Shown here: one piece after another, positions 1-12,700 of the stretch
How positions within the stretch are numbered: position 1 is the stretch's first letter
How the letters are laid out: the number at the start of each line of letters is the position of its first letter
NCBI GenBank assembly: GCA_035582835.1
Contig: JAYKAV010003266.1
Span: 3,242,368 to 3,306,367, forward strand
Length of the DNA: 64,000 nucleotides
Direction of reading: 5' to 3'
Source of the DNA: Phoebastria nigripes
Lineage: Eukaryota; Chordata; Aves; Procellariiformes; Diomedeidae
Program-made: the position numbers and the translations under genes
The notes under the pieces: generated by a model
Seen by the model: the letters and a program-made list of their open reading frames with translations, nothing else
Told to the model about the DNA's origin: nothing
The model's database searches: none

Positions 1-538
1 AAGAGAGTTAAACAAGCTGGCCACTGTTCTGCCTGACCAGGTGGAGAGTTTTAAAGAAAGATAAGCTGAGCCAATGGTGTGTTGCAAACAGGAGCCCAAG
101 CTGGGGCCTTATCAGAGAGGCACAAGAATCCAGTCCAGGATGAACCAAGGCCCTTTTGGCCATTCGTAGCACCTCTCATCTGAGATGAACTCGGTGCTCT
201 ACAGCTGTCAGGGGCAAAAAATTTAATGCGGTTTATTGGAATACAGCCAGAACTCATCTTAAATGGAATCTTACTGTCTTCCACACTCAAAGTGTTATCT
301 GGGTATTATAGAGAGCAAGGGAGAGGCTAAGTGACTTGGGTCATGCAGGCAGCTGCAGGCAGAGCCCAGAACAGAATCTAATGGCCAAGCCTCTTTCTCC
401 CAATGCCTGGAACTGGATTTTTGTGCCAAATCAAGCAGTGGTATGAACATGTCCCGGGCACAGGTGCCAACCCACTGACCTTGGGTGGGTTCCTGCCCTA
501 CTGAAACACTTACGATCTCTGGCTGAGAAAATACTCAC
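1..538 (-). other. NFASC: Intron 21 (partial), with a possible MIR-like relic
   Basis: The start of the next intron runs off the left edge. About 310-400 resembles the reverse complement of an ancient tRNA-type SINE core (GAGGCTAAGTGACTTGGGTC, then GCAGGCAGAGCC). The match is weak. Confidence 0.7.
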
Positions 539-761
539 AATCTTCCCCTGAATAGCCGATGACGGTGTCAGGCTCTGGTGCTCTACCAAAGTCGTTCTCT
601 GCCTGCACTTTGATCTCATAGGGGACGTAGATGGGTGTGTTCCAGACGACATGCCTTGGTGTCTTCACTGTCTCATTGTACCAGCTCCCTCGGGGGTCCC
701 TTCGCCTCCATCTCACGATGTACCTGAGGTTGGGCCCATAAGCTTGAGTTGCATTCAGAGG
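539..761 (-). CDS. NFASC: NFASC exon 21: FnIII-2, second part
   Basis: Encodes residues 765-838 plus 1 nt: [20 protein letters not shown], then [39 protein letters not shown] and IGYSGED. Sequons are N767-A-T and N793-E-T. The acceptor is GTCCATTAAG and the donor AGATT|GTGAGT. This is the last exon in the window; the frame continues to the left. Confidence 0.97.
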
Positions 762-3700
762 CTTAATGGACCAAAACAGAAAAAGAAAGTGAGAAGGAGA
801 AAGAGCAACTGCCATGGAGCTCCAAAAAGTTCTGTTCAGCAGCTGGTTCTTATTTCATGCTCCATCAGCGAATCTCAAAAGGAGGTCAATACTTTTGTTC
901 CCAGAGACAGACATACCTAGTCCTTGCCCTCCAGACCCAAAGCAGGACCAAGAACCACATCCTTATATTCCAGTCCATACTCCCACTGCAATTTCTATCC
1001 TCCTTACAGATGCTGGCTTATTTGTGGATGACACCTACTGGTCCATGAAGAAAAGCAAGAGCTGGTCTGTAAGCCCTATATACGGCTTAAGGAATCAGAC
1101 TCTCTGAGCATCCTCCCTAACCTGTATCTGTGATCCAGCATCTTTTCTTTGGCTTACATAGTTGCAAATTATTGTTTTTAATCACAAACCTTCTTCTAGG
1201 CACTAACAGTGGCCTCTCTTGTAGATGCATCTTCTACTTTTTATTTCCTTTATGATCATTAAGGTTATGGTATTCTGTGTGGTACATCACACGTGCTAGA
1301 GATGCCGAGTTCTCTCAATCTTAGCATCTGTGACCGTAATGGTAAGATGCTGGGTGGCTGTCAAGCATCAAAGAAGAACTCACCGTCCAGGTTATCTCCA
1401 TGTTGTTTTTTTGGGTCCCTGCACCTTGAACTCCTGTTGGGTTAATTTCAGGCCCTGAAATTCATATTGAAAAAGAAAAATGCATTTTATAATGTTGAAA
1501 GAATGACCATTTGAATGGTTAAAAACCCTTTACTGTACAAGCCAAAAGTACTTCCAAGACAGAAGTTAATGGCCTGATTTTTCCAGAAGTTCCCATTCAG
1601 GTTAATGGAACATGAGACTCTCAGCACTCTTGAAAACCAGGCCATTTATTTAGGAGCCTCTTTTTTTTTTTTCCAAAACGTCCTAAATCTTTGAAAGACA
1701 GCCATTGTGAAGCAACCCCAGGAGCCGAGTCTGACACTTTTAAAATCTGAAACAAGAAGAGTAATGTCAAAAGCCAACACTAGATGCCAGTAGATATTGC
1801 AGAAGTATCTCTGCAATGGTTGAATTAAGAAATGCAGCAAAATTGCTAAGCTTCTTGTGAGTTCCTCATACGAATTTTCCCAAGTATTCTACAACGTACA
1901 AAGCACTGGGCACACAAACTGAAGACCCGAGTCTTGGTCNTGGACTGGAGCACACTTTACTCCTGCATCGATCTGGGCTCCTGGCCAGCTTTAGCAGTGG
2001 ACAATGAATTAGCAATTTTGGAACAAAATGCCTTTTGCTTGTGGCCAGTTTACACTTGAGTCTAATTTTCCAAGAGACATCTGAGCTTCCTGTGGTCAGA
2101 AAGGATGAAAGACTTTCTTTAGAAAGCTTCTCTGTAAGGTGAACCCGGGCTTTCCTTCAACAGATTCTGCTGGAGTGACCTTTGCATAAATCTTTCCATT
2201 TGAGTTTTGCTGCTCTGCAGAGTATCAGTCATAGGCTTGAGGATGTGATATATAAAATTACACCCCAGCACATGCATGGGGGTGTAGACTCTTCCCTCAC
2301 CTGTGTAAATCTGTTTCTGTTATAGGAGCTGTGATCATACACCGTGAGGGAAGAGTCTACACGGAGAGTGGTGGCCAGATGCTAAGAGCAACGTCAAGTC
2401 ACCACGGCAAGAGGGACCGGGTGGACGGTACTCACGTGCCCCGTTGGTCTGGTATCGTTCGGAGGGCACGCTGGGCAGGCTACTGCCCACATCGTTCACC
2501 GCAATCACCCGAAACTGGTAGTTGACGTAAGGAGAGAGGCTCAGGACGGCCGAGTTGACGCTCCCAGGATATCTGGAGTGGTTATGCCACATGCCAGGTT
2601 GGAACCGGTCCTCCTCAAACTGGACAATGTAGTCTGGGGGAGAGGATGGAGAGGTGGCGTGAAGGGCTCAGCTCACAAGGAAAGTTTCCCTCCCACTTTC
2701 TTCTGCACGGTGGAGGGGATACGGGGCAGCGGGTCCGGCAGCTGACCTGTGATGGGGCTGTTATTGTCATCTCCTGGAATCCACGTCAGCCGCACGCTCC
2801 TCTCGGCCAGGTCTGTCAGCTCCAAGTCACGGGGCCGGTCGGGTCGTTCTGTTGGCCGAGTAACGAGACAAATTAGGCTGGGATTGTCCCAGGAGCTGGG
2901 AGTCCCAGTTCCCATCGCTTCTCCCGGGAGGGGAAGCCCTGGCCGTCTTAGTCCAGACCCGTGGGAGGACACGTGCTCTGTGGCACAATTCACGTCCCAC
3001 AGCTCTTGGTGGACTAGTGCAATTTTTTAAATACAAATGTGCTCACATACAAGTTGTGCCCTGCCTTGAAACCCTACCTGCTCCCTGTACAACTGACGGT
3101 ATCTGGTGGTGGAAGCACGATATAGTGGCTTAGCAGGGGAATATATGATCTTACCACAAACTACACGCAGCTGTCCAAAAAATAAATGCAAACAAATAGA
3201 ACAGAAAGGACACCAAGCCTCAATGAAAATACGGACTTGTATATTCTGGTTTCTTTATCTTGTCACAACCCACATGGTCACACAGAAGCAGCTCATGCAA
3301 TAACAGTAACAGTAATAACTTCTTTCCAGGTAAAGGTCAAGGGATTCAATGTGATTTTTTTTTTCTCCCATCAGGGCTCACCATTTCCAGGTACGGGTAA
3401 GGTGATTCTTGCACTCAAGAACTGGCGCTGTGGGACACGAAATGATGTGACACAGGACCTTTCTACCCATGGCCATCTGGATGGGTTTTCAAGGACAACA
3501 TGGACAGGACTTGGAAGCATCAGCTCCCAGATTTTTCAGCCGCTACACCTAGATTTTCTGTTGGCGTTATTGGCAAGGCAAAACAAAATCAATTTACAAA
3601 ATAAAATAAACCCGATGAATTAGTGATGATTACCTTTTGGTAAGTCTCTCAAACGGTTAGCAGGGACAGCTGCAAGGTAAGACATTGGTTGTTAACGGTG

Positions 3701-6700
3701 TTAGTTTAGTCATTAAGCTTGGGTGGCCGAAGGAGCACCTGGCAAATATAAAGTTACACACACAGTTACAGATTTCAGAAGGATCTGATCCTGGGGACCA
3801 GAGTAGGTACATCCTTCCCCAGAGACCCCCGGGCACGCTCTGCACACCTTTATTCATACTTCTAGTACACAGCAAAGGGGAAACATCAGCCTGCTATAGA
3901 GTTAATTAGCTATTAGGGGAAGAGGAAGGGAAATAAATCAAGCCCAGTCAAATTATTAGGGATACGGGATTCACATTGCACTCTGACTTTTGTAGGGCAT
4001 TGCGGGTCTGTGCCAGCAGCGCTGGCAGGTTGGAGCACTCCCGTGAATGCAGCACGTCAGCAAGATCTGAGGTGGCCAAGAGCAGGGAGTGATAAATCTG
4101 TGTTTTGCAAGTAGATCTCACAGTGTACATAAATGGGTATGGGGAATGGGCTTAGGTTTGTCACTCCCNATATTGACAAGGCTGGGAGCGGCTCCCTCAC
4201 CCCCAGGTTTCCCGTGTTGCTCAGCAGCCTGACATTCAGTTAAATTCACTTGCAAATTTAGGACTGTTCTCACAGAGCTTCAACATCCACATTTAGATAT
4301 TTTTAGCTGTAGGTAATAACTACTCTTCTTTTTAGTCTCAAACGCCAAGTTTCCTTCGACTCAAATTCAATGCCATCGTCTGAGTCTGAGATTAGGCAGC
4401 ATGTCCTTGCCGAGTCCCGCAGCAACGGAACAATTGCTCTGCCAGCATCTCCCTGAGCATCTCTGCTTCGGCGGACAATTCTGTGATCACAGATCACCCT
4501 TTCAGTCTGACCTTGAAGTCAGTCTGTTGTATTGCAAATAAAGCACTTAGCTCTGTGTCGGTACGTTGGGAGGACAGCTTTACCTAGTACGGTGAGGTAT
4601 GCTTTAGCTGAGTCCTTGTCCAGCTCCGTGCTAGCTATGCAGGTGTAATCTCCTTGGTCCTTTTCAGCCACGCCATATATTGTCAGACCATCATCTTCTT
4701 TCTTCATCCTTAAAGGGATGAGAACAATAATCACACAACTGTGCCTAAGCACATTAGGCAGCAGGATTGAAGTCTAACTGTTCTCTGATAAAATACATAA
4801 AAAAGCCCAAACAGAACAGGATTACGTCTCTGGTCTGAAGATTTTATCAGCTAAGGATGTGTTGAGTTATTCTTGGAAACCTCATTTCCTAAGGTATCGG
4901 CCAATGTGCTCTGGTATATATCTGGAACAATCACACTTTTAGGAAAACAGTCTGACCTCTGACTGGCTCGTGTCCCGAGATCAGACCTCACCTCACGAGA
5001 AGGGAGTCAGCTATGGAAAGGAAATTACAGCTGTACCACTCACAGCAGATAAACATTAATTTTGAAGTGGCTTGTTATTAACCCACCTGTTTTATCAAGA
5101 TGTCCTAAATTATCTGTAAATAAAACCTATAGTCAAAGTCTTGATTTACTGATAAGTCAATTTTAATTGCTAGGCAGTGTCTGTTGGAAGGAGCTAGTAA
5201 CATTAGAAGTATCAAGAACAGCAAACGTTGCCTAGATGGGAACTCGATGCTTGTCCATATTATCCCTGGTGACTCCTGAAACGTTCTGTAAAAAGTCCGA
5301 CAATCCTAGGAGAGAAGACCCACGAAACTGTTTCAGACAGACCTGTTTCCAATGTACAGGGGTGCATCATCTTTCAGCCAGGTGACTGTGAGTTTCAGCG
5401 TAGGGTCGTGCTTTATACGGCAGTGGAGGCGAGGCATGGAGCCCCTCTTCACCACCTGATCTTCTGGTCCTCTCACAATCCTGGTTGGGTCTGCACAAAG
5501 TCAGAAAGAAAGCATTAGGCACCAAACTGCTGGGTCTTAGCTCAGGAGCTCAATGAAGAGCGGCGTTACTTGGAAAGGACAAGCATGCATCTCAAGTGTT
5601 TGTCCAGCTTGCTGTAGTGAACTGTCTCTGATACAAATGCTTGCAAATAAATTAATTTAACAAGGCATTAATTCGTGCTGACCCTTTAAAAAATACCCAG
5701 CTTTCTGAGTCAGCAGTCGGTTTTGCTGAACAGGGAAAGCCCCGGTGGAAACTTTCTGGAAACAGAAAATGTTTTATTGCCATCAGTTAACCCCGATATA
5801 CACTTTTTATTTCTTTTTGCATTGCTTATGGCATCTCACAGCTCAATATCCACACCAAGCCCTTCTACAGCTTCAGTATATCCACAGCCTTGTTTTTTCC
5901 CCAACATTAAAAGGGAATCTCTACCATTTTCTGGATTCCGGCTCCAAATTACGTAGCGCCTGTCCTGCTGACAGACTGCTGGAGTGCGCAAGCAACCCTC
6001 CCTTAACCTAAATTATTTCTGCTGCAAGTTTCAGAAGATCCAAGAGACCGTTTTGACCTGGAGCCCTTCGTGCCCCTACCTTTGACCTCCAGGCGAACCT
6101 GGGCCTCCGCTTTACCCAGGATGTTGGTAGCGACACAAGTGTAGATGCCCTGGTCCTCCTTCCGAGCCATGTTCATCTCCAAGCTCCCATTCTCATGTGC
6201 CTTGTAGTTTCCTCCATCCAGTGTGTTCCCCTGGCCGTTCTTAAACCTCACAACACCACAAAGTGCTATTGTAAGGGAAGAAAGAGCAGGAAACCTCCCC
6301 TTCCCTCCCCTCCGGGCTGGCAGGGGACGTGCTGCAGCTCTTACCATCTCAGGGTGGGGATTGGCGAGCCAAAGAAGGGGCAGTCGAGTCGGGTCCTGTT
6401 GTTTTGAATCACCTTGATGAGCTGATTGCGGGGGGCCAGTATCCGCGGAGGCACGTCTGCAAACAGCAAAAAATCACAGCCATTGAGAAAGAAAAGAAAC
6501 CAGTTTCCAGACCGCTGCTCCCTTTCCAGTCTTTTCATCCACCCACCCTTCTCTTTTGTTCACTCTTCCTTTTTGGCACTTTCAAGACTCAGTAGAGCTT
6601 CTCCATTCCCTCTCATCTCTCCTTCCCTTTCTAGCCTCGCTACATGAATCAGCTTACATCTTAGCGCCAACAGGACTTGCTCAGCCTTGCCTGGCTTTGC

Positions 6701-9700
6701 AGGTCCACGGCAATGGACTTCTGCTCCAAAGCCCGGTTGCAGAGGTCATGTACCTTTGTGCGTTAGCCTCAGAGTAGCTAACAACAAAGAGGAAAGCAAA
6801 TAGAGAACTCTTGCAGGGAAAACTTGAGTACAGGGCGTTCATCTTCCATAAGTACTTACCCAGGACGCTGACAAAGGCATTGGCGAGAAGGTAGCCGTGC
6901 TCGTTGGACGCGTTGCATTGGTACACAGCACTGCTGCCGATCTGGGTATCTCGAAATACAATGGTGTCTCCAGCCACCTCTCGGCTCGGGTTGGGGGGNG
7001 AAGCTTCAAAACAGAGCACTCTTTAAGTTAAATTTTAAATTAAAATTCACAAGACTCTCAATATCATTACGCATCTTTCCATTTCAGCCCAGATAAAACC
7101 AGACGATGGTACGTCCCTCCCCAGCCTACAAAGACACAGTTCAACTGGCCTTCTCTCAGACAAGCAGGTGGTTTATGTGCTGCGATGCTGGAGCCCACGC
7201 ACACCGCTCAGTGGGGTGCCTGGCACCCCGACAGCAGCTCTGGCTCTCATGGTCAGCCACGAAATCCTAGGCTAGGTTTTTTGTAAAGGAGGTACAGATT
7301 CTTCCTTGCTCACCTTCTATAGGCTCGCCGTTCACCAGCCACTGTATCGCAGGCTTGGGGTTCCCATTGGCTCGACACACCAGCCTGCCATCCTCGCCAG
7401 GGGCCAGAATGAGGTTTTGGGGTTCATCCAACCAGTATGGAGCAGCTTTAAAATACACCAATGCACCAGTTATAAACGCAGCGGTACTACCTCATCCAAA
7501 ATCCCCTCCCTGCCTGCACACCGCTGAACTAAGACCTGAAAACACCATCCTCTCGAGTGGGCTTCCCTGGGTGCAGTGAGGGTGGAGAGTCCTCTTCCCC
7601 CGCTCTTTGGCCACACAAAACCGCAACCGTTTACATCAGCGAAGCTCTGCTGAGTTACACCAGCTGAGATCACATCTCANACTGCTTTTAGGTCAGTTTG
7701 GACAAGAAGCAAGTATGGCTGGATACAGCACAGAGACAGCCCCCGCAGAAAGCCCCCGCTCCCCCTTTCAACAAATCAGAGCATCCCCTCCCATGCACAT
7801 CCCCTCACAGCTTCTGGTTGCGAAGGTAAAAAAGATGGCGAGGTAAAGGTGACGTACCCTTCACTCTCACCGAGATCGTGTGGCGGATGCTGCCCATCTT
7901 GTTCGACGCCAAGCAGAAATACTCCCCAGAGTCTTCCTCGGAGACATTGGAAATACGAAGAGCCTTATTAAAGTTTTCCAGCTTGGTTTTGCCTGCTGGG
8001 AGCTCTCCTCCTTTCTTGTACCACATGATGTCTGGTGCTGGTCTAAGGAGAGGGGAGGAGATAAATGCTTTTGCAACACAAGAAAATTACTCCTAAGAAA
8101 ACAGTTGATAATCCCGCACTCGGAACCGCTCACACCCAGGGAGCAGGACTGATCCAACTGCTGGGCCACCCTCCTTCCTACCACAGCCCCTAAACCAGGA
8201 CCCTGAGCATCACCAGCTGATCAGGAGCGGGGTCCATCTCACGCCTTGTGCTCGGGGATGCAGAGCNCTGGTCTGGCAGGGTGTGCAGGCAGCACGCCCC
8301 GGGAGTGCTGCCAACGTCTGACCGCGAGCCCAGGATGCTTCTGCAGGCACATGGACCACAAATGTCCTCACCCACAGTTTATACAGTGTGGTGAGGAGCA
8401 CCCAGGAGATTTGCAAATAGCCACAAGGACAAACCAGTGGGGAATTATCCTTGGACAGCAAGTATCCGAAGACACCTGCTTCTCTGAACAGTGCTGCAAA
8501 ACTCAGCTCTTCTGTTTGCTCCATGCTTTTATGCTTCAAGTAGGTTATGAGAGTATTGTCAATAGCAGTTAAAAGGAAGGGAACGATCCCTTTTCTTAGC
8601 CAGAGGTATTTCCACTGGTGATTCAGCATCTTGGTCCCAGGCCATCCCACTAGGGACGGCTGGGGACCACCCTCTCCCCATCTCCGCCGGCCGGGAAGCG
8701 GTACGTACACTCCTGAAGCAATGCACTCCAGCAAGAGGTCCACCCCTCTGAGCACCATCTGACTGCTTGAGGTCCCATAGGGATACATGAAGCTGGGAGT
8801 TGTTTCCGTAATCCCTCGGGCTGAAATCAGCAGGAGAGAAAAAAACAAACAAACAAAACAAAGTGCTTTTAAACTCTCCTTTGCCGCAGCAACGGGGAGG
8901 GCATGTACGGGGCCAGAAATACACAGTGTTTTCGGGGGGAAGCTGTCAAGTTCCTGGCCAAGCCTGGAATACTGAACTCACCCAGAAACGTACCTGGAAA
9001 GTAGAGAAGGGCTCAAGGTAATTTTTAAAGCCAAAAAAAAAAAAAAAAGGGGGGGTAGAGAGAGGATGCTTGGCAGGCAGGGAGGTAAAGAAGCAGCAGA
9101 GGATGGGCAGAGGGAGCTGAGCCGTGGGGATGGTGCATCAGGAAAGTCCCCGCACCACCAGCTCCCGCCGGGACAGCATCTTTCCTGCCCACCCCTGCCT
9201 CCAGCACAAAGAAATGGGCTGAAATCGGATGAGACTTGGAAATACTGATGGACAGAACATGTAATGAAGGACAAAAGGAACAAATGGGCACAGGAAGGGT
9301 TTACTCGGACAACTGAGCCGCTTTGCCACAGAGATCTCCGAAATACGGAGGATCCCGGCGCTGTCTGGGGCTCTAGCAGCACCAAGGAGGTTTCCCACCC
9401 TTACTGGGAGCTGCGGGACCTGGAAGGACAGTGCCCTTTGGAAAGGAACAACATAGCGACCAAAATGACAAATTTCAGGACTGGACAGGAAAGTTTAACA
9501 GGAGAAAACCAGGGGAAGACACAAGACAACTCTCTACAGATACACACAGCAAAGGTCTCTTTGTAGGGGAAAAAATTTAATTATTAATGGAATAAATTCC
9601 ATTAATAAGTGGAATTATTAAACTAGATTTAGATCAGTGAGGACAAAACAGGATGAGATGGGCTTGAAAGCAGCAGTAGCAGAGACGGAGGTTATGAGAT

Positions 9701-12700
9701 TAAGAAAGGGGACAGAATGGCCAGGGCTGGCACACGGTCACTGCAAATACCGAAGCGATCCGTGGGGAGAGCCCAGCCCGGTGCAGGAGCAGGATCTTGG
9801 GGTGCAGACCAAGCCCTCTCCTGCTGCCCCGAAAGCTTCATTTGCTCAGCGAGCAGGAGGCAGCCAGGCATGCCCGGCACCACAAGGCTTTTGGGGATGC
9901 CCACGTCTATTTGGGAAACCTCCACCTGAGCTGTGGTAGGGGAAAAGGGCTGGGAAGAAGGAGGGGAGAGAGGGCAGGGGCTGTTCGTGGAGGTCCCGTC
10001 AGCCTGCCTTAGGGAAAGCCTGGGACCCGGCTCACAAAGGGGAAAAAAAAAACCCCAAAACCAACCCCAGGAGTTAAACCGTGCCTTTGAAACAAATCCA
10101 CATCTGCCGGAGTGCGGCCACACACACGCGTCCCACCGCTCCCACGCACCCGCAGGTTACTGGCCCGCATGTGCTCGTCAGCTCGGGTTAGTCAATTATT
10201 TGATTAATGGATTACCAGGGCAGGCAGATCTTGACCTTATCCTGAAGGGCCAGTTCTCTGGGCAGGCACACGCTGCTGTTTGCTTGCCTGCTTCTGGAGA
10301 GGATCTCGTTCCTGGTTAAAACCGGCCAGCCCGTGCCGGGGCTCTGCGGGGGGATGACAGAGCCAGCGCCCGGGTTTAAAGCCAGTATTTATCAACAGCT
10401 CCCACACCTCTGGCCAGACTCGTGAACTTCTCTCTTCTCATGCGATTAGGAGGGTGGGATATTATTTTATAAGCCAATATTGGCTTTTATTAGCCAACAG
10501 TCTGCAGCCTGTTTGAAGAGGCTGTACGTTTCACTCCCACAATGAACCCATTTGCTCAGGAGCCCAGGCATAACTAGAAGAGATAAGCAGCAGTGCAAGC
10601 CAAATTTTACGAGCCATATATTAATGATGAAAATTAAAAATAAGGGAGATAAATTAGTATCCTATCCACTTGTTTAATAAACCTAACAACAACACTGCAT
10701 AGCTGACAAGCTTTTTGCCTTAGTACAGCACTACTAATAAATATTTTGCTATTTATAATAGGCACCGCCCAGAAATTCTCTCAGGCAGAGGTACCCTTCC
10801 AGCTCTGAACTTGCGGCAGCTACAGCTGGAAGCTGTCAGACAAATAGCAATGTCTCACTCATCTGTTTGGATGAAACAGAACTGGAAAAATAAATCCCCT
10901 GGCTATTTATTTCTGCTCAAAAATAGACTCTGCTTCCAATATATTGCTGCTGTTGTCCCCGCCTCTATGAAATTGGACCTGTTCAGCTGTGAACAGGATA
11001 TCCCAGAAACAGCCACTTCTCACCCCAGAGCAGCCAAGTGCCCCCTCCCCACAGTCCTGACCTGACGGCATTTAAAAATTGTACATCAGCTTGCATTTCT
11101 GCTTAGAGGCGATAATAGGAATATGCACATCCAGACACATCCCATCTGTTCGCCTCCTGCACAGCTAGCCAGCTTTAAAACATCCCGCAGGTTTGCCAAA
11201 AGAAAAAAAAAAAAAAAAGAAAAGAAAAAACCATTTCCATTTTAAAAAAAGGTGAGAAACTTCTGCTAATAAAATATTCAATTAATCCTTTTAGATTATT
11301 TTTCCTTCATAACTGCAGACAGTTTGCCTAGGCAATTAAGCTTTGCAGCAAGGAAATCATCGCACCCGCTACGAGCCGTGGGGAGAAGGGCTTGTTGCAT
11401 CTCCCGCGAGTAGCCTGGCCCTCGAGTGCCGTTTGAGACAAGCGTCCCACAAACCGCTCGTGCCCCACGTCCACACCAGCAGGTCCCACGTCCCCGAGAT
11501 GAGCTCGGGCACATCCATCNCGGACTGGCAGGGAAGGGCACTCGCAGCCTCCCGCTGCTTTGCCGCGCGCCCCCAGCCCGTCCCCGTGCAGCCCGTCCCG
11601 GGGGGCTTCCCTGCAAGCTCTGCGGAGCCCTTTGCCAGCTGGCTNGGGAGCTGAGCCCGTACCGTAGCGACCAGCACCCCAAGGTGCAGGGTCCGAGAGC
11701 CCCAAGTCTCCCAAACACCTAAAATACTTGGGAGATGGATGTCCCTCTTCCCCACTCCCCTGCCCCCCAGTCTCCTTGCTTTCTGCTGCTGGTTCCAGTA
11801 TGGCCAGACAGGTCATTCCAGGGAGAAACACGGGGTTAGCAAAAAGAAAAAAAGGGCTGAGGGTACGAATTTTTTTACCAGTTCATTAACTATTACGAAA
11901 TTGTTGGTTTGGAGCTCAGATTTGCGCAGGGGCNTGAGTGGGTGATTTGAATCCACTGGACCCATAAAATGTTCCAGGAGGCATTAAGTGCAAAACAGTG
12001 CAAATAGCAGGCAGTTTATCCTATGCACCTATGACTAGAAATCTGGAGAAATCTATGAGACTGTGCAGATCAGATCTCATTTTCCTAACCAAGTGACTAT
12101 TAAGCATCCCTTTTCCCTGAACAAAGACATGCAGCGGGAGATCAAGAAGCCCACGACCACCACGGTGACTTTCTCTCCTGATCCGGTGCGGGCTGCAAAC
12201 ACAGAAATGGTGCCCAGCCAGCGTGAAGGCATTCTCTTTGAAATGCAAACATCGTTTACGCTGCTGAGGTGCAAGGTATATTTACAGGAGAGCTCGCCAC
12301 TGGATTTCTCTTTGGTCCCTGGCCCTGCCGCCTGCCAGGGAGGCATCTCCTCCCGCTCGCCTCTAGTTGAGGCGTGATGCAGTTTATGCAGTTCCCATTG
12401 AAGCTAATTTTACTGGCAATCCCCTTTCACAGCCATTTCTACAAATATTTTCAGACTACGCCCAGCCCATTTGCTGCCACCAGCACTTCCTCCGAGGCTG
12501 GTTTTCTTCCGCCGAGCCTTCCCCAGCTCTCCAGCATCCTCAGAAACCTCCCACTCCTGGCTGCCGGTGAGATGCCAACACCCCGGTTCCATCCGGGGAA
12601 GGGATGCCCGGGCTGCCCGCTGGCACTCACCAGAGACACCGAACCCAGTGCCCTCGCCTGGCACATCCTCCTCTTCTCACACTCCAACTCTCTCTGCTCT

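Noticed and set aside
8701..8706. Alternative donor four bases into intron 9 (GTAC repeated)
   Set aside because: It would shift the Ig3 frame. The chosen donor joins V291 correctly to [10 protein letters not shown].
8210..8848. 212-codon open frame on the minus strand
   Set aside because: It only shares DNA with the genuine exon 9 (8709-8820) and then runs through the intron. The true protein leaves at the donor 8709/8708.
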